Shown here one piece after another: positions 24,892 through 33,378 of a stretch of 64,000 bases of DNA. Location: NCBI GenBank assembly GCA_015654835.1, contig JAATGG010000090.1, positions 1 to 64,000 of the forward strand, in the 5' to 3' direction. A program made the translations under genes and the position numbers. The notes under the pieces were generated by a model, which made no database searches, had not been told where the DNA came from, and worked only from the letters and a program-made list of their open reading frames with translations. Source of the stretch: Terriglobales bacterium (GTDB lineage: Bacteria; Acidobacteriota; Terriglobia; Terriglobales; Acidobacteriaceae). Each line of letters opens with the position of its first letter. The first letter of the stretch is position 1.

Positions 24892-27045
24892 CTATCTGTC
24901 GACCTCAACCTCGTACCAGGTAGTCGTAACGTCGCCCAAGGGGAGTTGCCAATCATTGGCCATACTCTTCGCCTTGATCGCAAAACCAAGAGGCTGCCCC
25001 GCGCCGTCAATTGGCTGCAGGCGAACAGCCCGTGCGCTGTCAAGTCCGTGCAACACGAGAGTTCCCTTTACCTGTTCGATCAGGGTCGGGGATTCTCCCC
25101 AATTCGTCACATCGGTGCCTGCCGTATTCCACCGCTGATTGGTGTTTTCAACTCGTCCAGCCGCCACCAGCAGCAGTTTGGAGGCTTGGGCAATGGGCTT
25201 TTGATCGAGAGAACTTAATATGATTGAGCAAAAGGAATTCTCCACTTCTGCCGTAAAGTTTGTCACCGACTTACCATTCGAGCGAACAAAGCCGACCATC
25301 GCTTGCGTCCGTGGAGCGTCGATCGTGACGAGGCCCACTCTCTGCGGAGAATGATACCAAGCGAGTTGCCGCGTGTCAGAAACGATAGGCTCTGAAATAG
25401 AAGTTGCAGAAAAAGCCTCCGTAGCAGGACCGGGGAAAGACGAAATTCGCACCTCGTGCTCAAGCGGAAGATCGGGCGGAAATCCCGGCGTGTAGTAGGG
25501 CCGCTCGGTCGGCGGAATCAACATGCTGTCGAATACCTGCTTCTCCGTGTAAGAGCGCTCTGCAACACTCTTTGCCTTGGCAACGTCGCCACGGAGAAAC
25601 ATCAGTGCCGCAGCGGCAAGCTCCGGCATCTTGACCGGATCGAGTGACATATCAAAGGCGTCTCCGACATAAGACTTCCATGCAAGATCGGATTTGGGCT
25701 CAAAGGTATACCACATGATGGCGTCCCAATCCTGCAGTGCTCCGTAGGCGGCAAGAATCGGAATCCCCTCGCCGTCAAAGTCATTAGGGAAAGGATTATT
25801 AACCTCACTGACCGTATAAGGCTTTCCGGCGATAGCGGAACGGGAAAGCTCTACCACCGTGGAGTTGAAAGGATCGTTCACCATCGGCGACTTGCGCACA
25901 TACATTTCCGGATGCTGCCAATAGGTGTGCCCGTCGATCACATCCGACGACGAAGTTGCTAACAGAATAGGATAGCCGCTGGCTGAGTGGCTGTGGTCCG
26001 CAGTCGCAATCACCAGGGAACGCGATCCGAGCGTGTGCTTCAAATAGCCTTCTATGTCTGCAAAGTAATCGTGCTGTGTGTCGTTATAGAATTCAGCTTC
26101 CGCATAAAAACGTTCTGGCGGCGCCGTCGCCGTCTCTCCTCTCCCTTCCATCAGCGGCACCGAAGCACCGCTCTCCTTCGCACTAGCAATGCTGCGCAAT
26201 TCGGCAATCTGACTCGGTGTACGATGCATCGAGAGCCACTTGTTATACAGTTCAGTGAGTTCCTGCTTGTAAAACGGCGATGGGGCGTGGAACCCGATAT
26301 TGAGCGCATTCTCGTTGTTAATTTCCACAATGGCCACGGCCGGATCCTCAGTATATCTGTGGGCCGTATAAGGATTTCGGTGAGACAGCAATTGCTGCGC
26401 ATATTCCTTCTGCAATTCGATCATGCGGCGATCAAAGAGCGAGAGGCCTTTAGCTCCTTCTCGCAATAGATTTGCGTCCTGCACACCATCGCCGGCTTTG
26501 AAAGGGCGCCCGACCAGTAGATTAAAGTCAATGTAAATGCCGCGCTTCTCAAGTTCGGCAATGAAGAAATCCTCTCTGTCGAATTGCTCTGCGTCTAAGC
26601 TGCGCGTATCTTGCCGAGCACTCTCGATCAGTCCGCGTGGCGCCTCAAGATCGAGGAATTGGAAGCGGACACAGTTCACGCCAAAACGCGCCAGCGTCGC
26701 CGCCCACAGCGGTGCATCGGCCTTGGATGGAACCTGCCGCGACCCCTTGCTCCAATCGGTAATGTTCACGCCCCAGAACCGGATACGCTGGCCGTCACCC
26801 GTAGCTAGATGCCCATCTGCTACCTTGATAAATCCGTGCTTGCCTGCCGGGGCATCCAGAAGGAACGAGACATCGACCGGCGAGTGAGTCTGCATGGCGC
26901 GCCGGTGATCCAGCACAAAGGGAACTAACCCTTCGGTCGACTGTGCGTAAAGCGAAGGAGCAAAAGCAGCAATCGAGAGAGCGAACACAATGACGGTCGG
27001 CCAAGGCCGCAACCGTTTATCTTTCTGTCGGCGAGCCAAACTCAT
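24892..27045 (-). CDS. Secreted glycoside hydrolase of clan GH-A (GH5/GH42-like)
   Basis: A 717-residue protein with a signal peptide (RRQKDKRLRPWPTVIVFALS core, ending SLYAQS). The N-terminal TIM barrel shows RIRFWGVNITDW and FGVNCVRFQFLD, the probable acid/base in VAIVEINNENALN (about residue 245) and the probable nucleophile in YTVSEVNNPFPNDF (about 415), both at strand ends as in clan A. About 250 residues of beta-rich C-terminal domain follow. The exact family and substrate cannot be fixed; context suggests galactosides. The ATG at 27045 is immediately preceded by GGAGG, spacing shorter than usual. Confidence 0.8.
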   Translation of the reverse strand: MSLARRQKDKRLRPWPTVIVFALSIAAFAPSLYAQSTEGLVPFVLDHRRAMQTHSPVDVSFLLDAPAGKHGFIKVADGHLATGDGQRIRFWGVNITDWSKGSRQVPSKADAPLWAATLARFGVNCVRFQFLDLEAPRGLIESARQDTRSLDAEQFDREDFFIAELEKRGIYIDFNLLVGRPFKAGDGVQDANLLREGAKGLSLFDRRMIELQKEYAQQLLSHRNPYTAHRYTEDPAVAIVEINNENALNIGFHAPSPFYKQELTELYNKWLSMHRTPSQIAELRSIASAKESGASVPLMEGRGETATAPPERFYAEAEFYNDTQHDYFADIEGYLKHTLGSRSLVIATADHSHSASGYPILLATSSSDVIDGHTYWQHPEMYVRKSPMVNDPFNSTVVELSRSAIAGKPYTVSEVNNPFPNDFDGEGIPILAAYGALQDWDAIMWYTFEPKSDLAWKSYVGDAFDMSLDPVKMPELAAAALMFLRGDVAKAKSVAERSYTEKQVFDSMLIPPTERPYYTPGFPPDLPLEHEVRISSFPGPATEAFSATSISEPIVSDTRQLAWYHSPQRVGLVTIDAPRTQAMVGFVRSNGKSVTNFTAEVENSFCSIILSSLDQKPIAQASKLLLVAAGRVENTNQRWNTAGTDVTNWGESPTLIEQVKGTLVLHGLDSARAVRLQPIDGAGQPLGFAIKAKSMANDWQLPLGDVTTTWYEVEVDR

Positions 27046-27294
27046 ACCTCCGCGCACATCTTCTCGCACAAGGACAAAAGAGTCTTCCTCATGACGCTGC
27101 AACTATATTCTCTCGACGTAGCCACATGAATCAGACAAAAGTCGGATTCCACATGGAGGCACAGTGTGCTGCAATGCATGAGTACTCAAATGGCTATTCT
27201 GCGCACGAGTAGGCCAGGGTCCGGACATCCCGCATATCATCATTCTGATCACAGTGGATCTTGGACCAAACTCTAACTGTCGGGAGTCATTCAG
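27046..27294. promoter_or_regulatory. Divergent promoter region of the GH-A and GH2 genes
   Basis: These 249 bases separate two divergently read glycosidase genes and must carry both promoters. A perfect 10-bp palindrome, tgagtactca (27179-27188), lies near the middle and is a candidate regulator site. No confident -35/-10 pair was identified. Confidence 0.4.
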
Positions 27295-29847
27295 ATGCTT
27301 CAAGAGAAACAAGATTCAAGTTCACTGCTTACCAGGCGCGAATTATTGACACAAGCCACTGCAGGCGTAGTACTCGTGTCGGCGTCATCTTATCTTGGCC
27401 ATGCTCAGACACTCCTCTCATCGAGCAGCCCTGCGACGAGAACCCGAGATAGCTTCGACTTCGGATGGAAGTTTCTGAAGGGCGATATACCCGGGGCACA
27501 CAGGCCGGAATTCTCCGATGCCCACTGGCGTGAGCTTGACTTGCCTCACGACTGGAGTATTGAAGGAGCGTTCGGGGAGTGGGAACCGTCGAGTGGGCCC
27601 GGCGCTTATCTACCAACTGGCCTGGGTTGGTATAGAAAGAGATTTCGCCTGCCCCAATCTTATCGCGATAGGGCCGTTGTGCTCGAGTTCGACGGCGTCT
27701 ATCAAAACAGTGAGGTCTGGATCAACGGCCATTATCTGGGCCTGCGCCCTTATGGCTACATTCCGTTCGCCTATGAGTTGACGCCCTATCTCGACTTCGA
27801 CAAAGACAACGTGCTTGCAGTGCGCGTCGATAACTCGAAGCAGACAAATTGCCGATGGTATTCGGGTTCTGGAATTTATAGACACACTTGGCTCCTTGCC
27901 ACCAATCCCCTGCACATTGCCTATTGGGGGACGTTCGTCACTTTTCCGCGCATCTCGAAAGAATCCGCAACCATTGAAGTCAAGACCACAGTCGCCAATA
28001 ACCTCAAAATAAGCGCTCAATGCTCACTAATAACGGCGATTGTGGACAAAGACGACAAGATAGTCCAAACCAAACAGACAGCTCAGGAAATATCGGCGAA
28101 TGACAAGTGCGAGTTCGTGCAACAGATCGTGATCGACAGCCCTCACCTCTGGTCACCAGCTAGTCCTTATCTTTATACAGTTCGAAGCACAGTGCGCAGA
28201 TCGGAGCACATTGTTGATGAATACGTTACTCCGATCGGAATACGCGAGGCCGTTTTTGACGCCAACCGGGGTTTCGTGCTCAATGGAGAGCATATCAAGC
28301 TGAACGGAGTATGCATTCATCATGAAGCTGGCAGCGTGGGAGCAGCCGTTCCCGAGCGCGTATGGGAACGACGGTTCGAAGTTCTGCGCGAAATGGGGTG
28401 TAATGCAATACGAACCAGCCATAATCCCTACGCCGCGGAGTTCCTCGATATGTGTGACCGAATGGGATTTCTCGTGATGGCTGAGGCGTTCGATGAATGG
28501 AAGATATCAAAGAACCAGATCCATAATGGCTACAGTCTTTATTTCGACGAGTGGTACAAGCGCGATCTGACCGATTTTCTTCATCGCGACCGGAACCATC
28601 CTTCCATTGTGCTATGGAGCGCAGGCAATGAAATTGGCGACCAGTCCGCCCCGAACGGAACAGAAACCTTGCGCAAACTGCTCGACGTATTTCACGCGGA
28701 AGATCCGACACGACCTGTAACGGCCGGATGCGACCGAATTGCCTCCGATCCATCCTCAAACACCGCGAAACCTGAATTCTTGGCATTACTTGACATTGTT
28801 GGATATAACTATGTGGATCGCTGGCACGATCGTGCACAGAAGTATTACAGCATTGACCGCGAAGCATTCCCGCAGCGGCGTTTTATTGGAACCGAAAGCA
28901 GTGGCATGGGAACCATTCGCGGCGACTATCGAAGCTTGTTCCCGGACGAAGGGCCCGCCAGTCGCCGGCGATTTCTGTTCGAAGGAAATATCGACATCAA
29001 CGTCGAGCAACAGTGGCAGTTCGTCCGCACCTATGACTATGTTGCCGGCGATTTCATGTGGACAGGCATCGACTATCTTGGTGAATCCTCCTGGCCCATG
29101 AAAAGTTCTTTCGCGGGAGTAATCGACACCTGTGGCTTCAAAAAAGATGGCTTCTATTTCTATCAGAGCCAATGGACACAGGCGCCCATGCTTCACCTAT
29201 TTCCACATTGGAATTGGAAAGGCAAGGAAGGGCAGATTATCCCCATAACTTGCTATACCAACTGCGATACCGTAGAACTTTTCTTGAATGGCAAGTCACT
29301 CGGAGTCAAGGGATACGAGTTTCCGCGCTCGGGAATGGAAGGAACCTATGGAAATTTTCCGCCGCGTGCGCAGGCACTGAGAACAACCTCCGATCTGCAT
29401 CTATCATGGGACGTTCCATACCAGGCCGGAACACTCAAAGCTATCGGGAACAAAGATGGCAAAATTGCCAATACAATCGAAATCTCGACAACCGGAGACC
29501 CGGCGGCTCTCTCTCTTTCCGTCGATCGAAAAACTCTTATCGCCGATCGCCGCGATGTAGCGCACATCATGGTCGAGATCCGAGACAGCCAGAATCGGAT
29601 GGTTCCAGTTGCAGACAACGAGGTAGTGTTTGAGATTCAAGGCGAAGGTAAGCTAATTGGTGTCGATAATGGAGATCCGGCAAGTCACGATGCTTACAAA
29701 ATCAATCGCCGCAAAGCTTTCAATGGATTGTGCCTTGCCATCGTTCAAACAACTTCAAAGTCCGGTAAGATCACAATAACCGCCACGTCTACAGCGCTTC
29801 GCTCCGATAGTTTGACAATCGAGACTAAGGCCGCAGAAAGAACATAA
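27295..29847 (+). CDS. Glycoside hydrolase family 2, probable beta-galactosidase
   Basis: An 850-residue enzyme. The N-terminus carries a Tat-type signal (LLTRRELLTQATAGVVLVSA, residues 11-30). Then come the GH2 sugar-binding domain (LDLPHDWSIEGAF, GVYQNSEVWINGHYLG), an Ig-like domain, and the TIM barrel with GVCIHHEAGSVGAA, IRTSHNPYAAEFLDMCDRMG, the acid/base Glu of LWSAGNEIGD (about 446) and the nucleophile Glu of FIGTESSG (about 533). C-terminal beta domains follow. A Tat signal suggests export in folded form. The convergent GH35 gene shares a hairpin terminator with it. Confidence 0.92.
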   Translation: MLQEKQDSSSLLTRRELLTQATAGVVLVSASSYLGHAQTLLSSSSPATRTRDSFDFGWKFLKGDIPGAHRPEFSDAHWRELDLPHDWSIEGAFGEWEPSSGPGAYLPTGLGWYRKRFRLPQSYRDRAVVLEFDGVYQNSEVWINGHYLGLRPYGYIPFAYELTPYLDFDKDNVLAVRVDNSKQTNCRWYSGSGIYRHTWLLATNPLHIAYWGTFVTFPRISKESATIEVKTTVANNLKISAQCSLITAIVDKDDKIVQTKQTAQEISANDKCEFVQQIVIDSPHLWSPASPYLYTVRSTVRRSEHIVDEYVTPIGIREAVFDANRGFVLNGEHIKLNGVCIHHEAGSVGAAVPERVWERRFEVLREMGCNAIRTSHNPYAAEFLDMCDRMGFLVMAEAFDEWKISKNQIHNGYSLYFDEWYKRDLTDFLHRDRNHPSIVLWSAGNEIGDQSAPNGTETLRKLLDVFHAEDPTRPVTAGCDRIASDPSSNTAKPEFLALLDIVGYNYVDRWHDRAQKYYSIDREAFPQRRFIGTESSGMGTIRGDYRSLFPDEGPASRRRFLFEGNIDINVEQQWQFVRTYDYVAGDFMWTGIDYLGESSWPMKSSFAGVIDTCGFKKDGFYFYQSQWTQAPMLHLFPHWNWKGKEGQIIPITCYTNCDTVELFLNGKSLGVKGYEFPRSGMEGTYGNFPPRAQALRTTSDLHLSWDVPYQAGTLKAIGNKDGKIANTIEISTTGDPAALSLSVDRKTLIADRRDVAHIMVEIRDSQNRMVPVADNEVVFEIQGEGKLIGVDNGDPASHDAYKINRRKAFNGLCLAIVQTTSKSGKITITATSTALRSDSLTIETKAAERT

Positions 29848-29912
29848 TATTGGCAACGCCCTCTCCATAAGCGGTAAATCGGAAAAGCTAAAGTCAATGC
29901 TCGTTGGCTTCA

Positions 29913-29945
29913 TGATGGCTGGATGGTCAATTCATCCAGCCATCA
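29913..29945. terminator. Shared convergent hairpin between GH2 and GH35 genes
   Basis: tgatggctggatg and catccagccatca form a perfect 13-bp stem with a 7-nt loop, 66 bases after the GH2 stop and 13 bases after the GH35 stop. It can act on both strands; flanking T-runs are absent. Confidence 0.6.
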
Positions 29946-29957
29946 CCATTCCTAGTG

Positions 29958-32459
29958 CTACTGCTTAGATTTAAAAGTGAAGGCTGCCTCATACTCAGGA
30001 ACCACTGTTGCACTCTCGATGTGCGCAATCGCTTTGTCACGTGGGATTCGTGCCCATGCTCTTTGATCCAGATAAATAGGAGAGCCCCCCTTCAGGGGAA
30101 GAACCCTTACTTGAACTAACATTGCGGCGCCTCGTGGCAAAAAGCGTCTCAGACCGATCTCCCATTCGGCGCCATTATAGAAGTTATCGTCAATTAACTC
30201 ATCCGCGACATAGGCGCGGCCAACATCGCCAACATAGTCCAAGCGCAAATAGAGTTCACTAATCCCCGCAAGGGATTGGCTTGGCATGTTCAACTCCCAT
30301 TGTGCTGCATCGTTAAACGCGCCGTCCTGCGGAGCCTCCGCGACTCCTTGCTGACGCCAACTGAAGCGTGTACCAATTTTCATAGGAGAGGTTGGGCCCG
30401 CATCGTGCACTTTCTTCCATGTGTACTGAATAGGAGCTGCCGAAAATTCCAGTGAATATAGCTTCCAGATGCCATCTTGTTTTGCGGCAAGATGGAGATC
30501 ATCTTTCCCCAACAAGGTTGCGTCTGTTGCGGGATAGATCGAGAACCGCATTGCTTCCCGGTCGGTAGAACGCATATCCAGTTGCTCTCCGTCGTTATAG
30601 ATATTCGCCCTGGAGAGTAGCAGATGCTCTTTTCCGTGGAGGTTCACTTTCCATAGTCCTTCCGCCTCACCTTCTGTGAGTAGTAACACTCGGTTACTAC
30701 GATGATCACGGCCTATAACATCGAATATTGCATCTCTGCCTGGCTTGAGGTCACGTACGTAGATTTTGCCGCCGATATTTTTTACGCTTCCATGCATGGA
30801 GCGAACATCTTCCGTATCCTTCGCGTCGAAGAGAAATTCGGGAGTAATACCCGGCACCGCAAAGAACACGTAGGTAGTTTGCCCTCGCTCTTCCAGCTTC
30901 GTGACGAGTTGCGCCGTGCTACAGCGCAGAGTTGCAGTACCAATAGCAAGATTAAAAGGCCAAATAAAATAGGCATTGGGAGGCACAGCAACAGGTTGTT
31001 GCGGCATCATGATAACGCCGTCGCGCGTACGGATTGAAACCTGAAAGCCATGTCTCTCCGGCATCTCCAGTTTGCGCGAGTAGTTACTCACGAAGAGGAA
31101 TCCGCGGCCATCCTTAGCGCGTACTGAGAGGCGCGGCACACTGGCATCTGCCGCATTTTCCGGAATCTTGTTTGGAGGTAACACGACCATGGGTGCGAGA
31201 TCAACGCCGAAAGCATTCAGAAAGAGATGCATCTTTTTGAGCTTTCGAAACGATTCCCGCATTTGGCCGAATTCTCCCAACGGCGCTTGAAAGTCATAGG
31301 ATCGAACCGGCAAGTCATTGGGATATCCGGTCGCTTGTGATTCCTGCAAGGTCGTCAACTTTCCAGCAGGATTCGCTCCGCCGTGAAACATGTAATAGCC
31401 ATAAAGATTCACGCCCGAACCTATACCGATAAGGGATAAGTCGGCCACGTCATCCGCATCGATCAAAGGGCGCCGATGATATGAAGTTTCCATGCCTCCG
31501 CCCGCTTCAGCCTCGAAATAAGGATAGTGCTGCATATTAATGTTGCCCATCACCGCAGTACCCGCAATTGCTCCCATATCTCCGGTTGCTCGGCGATAGT
31601 TAAACATATATACATAGCTGGGAGGCTGGTCTTTCAGCGACCCATCCCAGAATCCATCGGGATATCCGCCTAGCATCGGCACAACTTCCCGGGGAGGAAA
31701 ATCCTGGTTGGGCCATCCCGTCACCGAGTAGAGTGGCACTTGAATACCGTTGTGCAGTGCTAATTCTTTGAGCTTCGCAATATGCGCAGCGCCCGCTTCT
31801 GGACCCGTTTCTCCATATTCATTTTCAAGCTGAACGCCCACGATCGGGCCGCCATCTCCCCACAGCTCACCCTGGAGTTGCTTGCCGATCTCTCCGTAAA
31901 AGCGGTCTACATAACGAAGGTACACAGGATCATTCTGGCGAAGTAACTTCGTCTTGATAGCCAGCCAATCCGGAAAACCGCCATTGCGCACTTCCCCGTG
32001 ATTCCAGGGGCCGATGCGCAGGTAGACATACATGCCATGTCTGGCGCAAAGTTGCACGAATCGTCGCAGATCGCGCTGGCCCGACCAGTCAAACTGACCT
32101 TCGATTTCTTCGTGGTGAATCCAGAAAACATAGGTCGCGACTATCTGTATACCGCCTGCCTTCATCTTCGAAATCTCGGTTTCCCAAGCGCTCTCGGGAT
32201 AACGGGAAAAGTGAAACTCGCCCATGACGGGCAGCCATGGCTTTCCGTCCAGCAGAAGATATCGATTATTGATGACTAATTCATGGCCATTCGTCGACCT
32301 GCCGCCCAAATAAAGATAGCCATTCTCGGGCGCCTCGACGGGCTGGCTAGCATCGAATGTAAAATGATTGAGATCATCCGCAGATGTTTTCGCTTCCTGG
32401 GCCTCACAGCAGGTGATGATTGTGACTAAGGTGAGAACCGCAATCGAGGCAACTCGCAT
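29958..32459 (-). CDS. Glycoside hydrolase family 35 beta-galactosidase
   Basis: An 833-residue secreted enzyme that releases terminal beta-galactose. The signal peptide is MRVASIAVLTLVTIITCCEA. The GH35 barrel has the family sequence FHFSRYPESAWETEISKMKA, FVQLCARHGMYVYLRIGPW, the acid/base Glu in GVQLENEYGETG (about 211) and the nucleophile in YFEAEAGGGMET (about 316). The second half contains beta-jelly-roll domains. The ATG at 32459 is chosen because it gives a clean signal peptide; the open frame extends 47 codons upstream without one. Confidence 0.92.
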   Translation of the reverse strand: MRVASIAVLTLVTIITCCEAQEAKTSADDLNHFTFDASQPVEAPENGYLYLGGRSTNGHELVINNRYLLLDGKPWLPVMGEFHFSRYPESAWETEISKMKAGGIQIVATYVFWIHHEEIEGQFDWSGQRDLRRFVQLCARHGMYVYLRIGPWNHGEVRNGGFPDWLAIKTKLLRQNDPVYLRYVDRFYGEIGKQLQGELWGDGGPIVGVQLENEYGETGPEAGAAHIAKLKELALHNGIQVPLYSVTGWPNQDFPPREVVPMLGGYPDGFWDGSLKDQPPSYVYMFNYRRATGDMGAIAGTAVMGNINMQHYPYFEAEAGGGMETSYHRRPLIDADDVADLSLIGIGSGVNLYGYYMFHGGANPAGKLTTLQESQATGYPNDLPVRSYDFQAPLGEFGQMRESFRKLKKMHLFLNAFGVDLAPMVVLPPNKIPENAADASVPRLSVRAKDGRGFLFVSNYSRKLEMPERHGFQVSIRTRDGVIMMPQQPVAVPPNAYFIWPFNLAIGTATLRCSTAQLVTKLEERGQTTYVFFAVPGITPEFLFDAKDTEDVRSMHGSVKNIGGKIYVRDLKPGRDAIFDVIGRDHRSNRVLLLTEGEAEGLWKVNLHGKEHLLLSRANIYNDGEQLDMRSTDREAMRFSIYPATDATLLGKDDLHLAAKQDGIWKLYSLEFSAAPIQYTWKKVHDAGPTSPMKIGTRFSWRQQGVAEAPQDGAFNDAAQWELNMPSQSLAGISELYLRLDYVGDVGRAYVADELIDDNFYNGAEWEIGLRRFLPRGAAMLVQVRVLPLKGGSPIYLDQRAWARIPRDKAIAHIESATVVPEYEAAFTFKSKQ

Positions 32460-32742
32460 TGCCCTGAAGATAACCGTTGCGAGGCATACTTGAGACGTGA
32501 CATGCGTCGTTTGAGAAAACAGGATGTCGCGATAACGACGCATATTCTTTTGTTTCGTAATTCGGCCGACCAGCATTTCCGCAGCCCTCCGGACATTCAT
32601 GGAAGCTTCACCAATGCGTCAGTCTACGCGCAGGGGTCAACCGATAGATCCAACGAAAGTCGGAGTCACTAAAGCTTTCTTCAGCCGGCTGGCTAAATCG
32701 AAAAGGCGGCGATCAAGATACTCAGTCCATCCGCATAACCAG

Positions 32743-33378
32743 CTACAGATGGACCAAACCACGCTGCAATGCGGCAACCACGGCTTGGGTGCGGTCAGCT
32801 ACCTGCAACCGCATGAGAATCACGCTCACGTGGCACTTCACAGTCGCCTCTGTAATCCCCAGATGTGCCGCAATCCCCTTGTTGCTTTCGCCTTTGGCAA
32901 GCAAGCGCAACACCTCTCTTTCGCGCGAACTGAGATCGGCGTCCGGAGTTCGCGATGCCAATGCACGCGATACGAGGGTTGGCAGAAAACGTCCGCCAGA
33001 GTGAACTCGTCGGAGCGCATCGATCAAGGCGTCGTGAGGCATACCCTTGATGATGTATCCGCTGGCACCCGCCTCCAACGCCTGGTAGATATCCTCATCC
33101 CCCTCATAGGTTGTCAACACGACGAAGCAGGCTGGTGGATAACGCGTACGAATGGCCCGGATGGCATCCACGCCACTCATACCCGGCAGGCGTAGATCCA
33201 TAAGGGTAATATCGGGCCGGTACTGCTCGAACAGTTTAATAGCTTCTTCGCCGGTCCCTGCCTGAGCCACTGTAACCATGTCTGGACGTGCATTGATGAT
33301 CGCCGAGATCCCGACACGCATGATCGGATGGTCGTCTACGACAAGCACTTTGATCTTTTCTTGGTTCTCCATCATCAT
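32743..33378 (-). CDS. NarL/FixJ-family response regulator
   Basis: A 211-residue transcription factor. The receiver domain (about 10-125) has acidic VVDDHP (14-18), phospho-acceptor Asp61 in ITLMDLRLPGM, Thr of VVLTTYEG and the switch Lys of YIIKGM. A LuxR-type HTH (about 145-205) follows: LSSREREVLRLLAKGESNKG and ITEATVKCHVSVILMRL. The ATG overlaps the stop of the upstream kinase gene by four bases (ATGA), so kinase and regulator are translationally coupled partners. Likely targets are the surrounding glycosidase and dgo genes. Confidence 0.95.
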   Translation of the reverse strand: MMMENQEKIKVLVVDDHPIMRVGISAIINARPDMVTVAQAGTGEEAIKLFEQYRPDITLMDLRLPGMSGVDAIRAIRTRYPPACFVVLTTYEGDEDIYQALEAGASGYIIKGMPHDALIDALRRVHSGGRFLPTLVSRALASRTPDADLSSREREVLRLLAKGESNKGIAAHLGITEATVKCHVSVILMRLQVADRTQAVVAALQRGLVHL

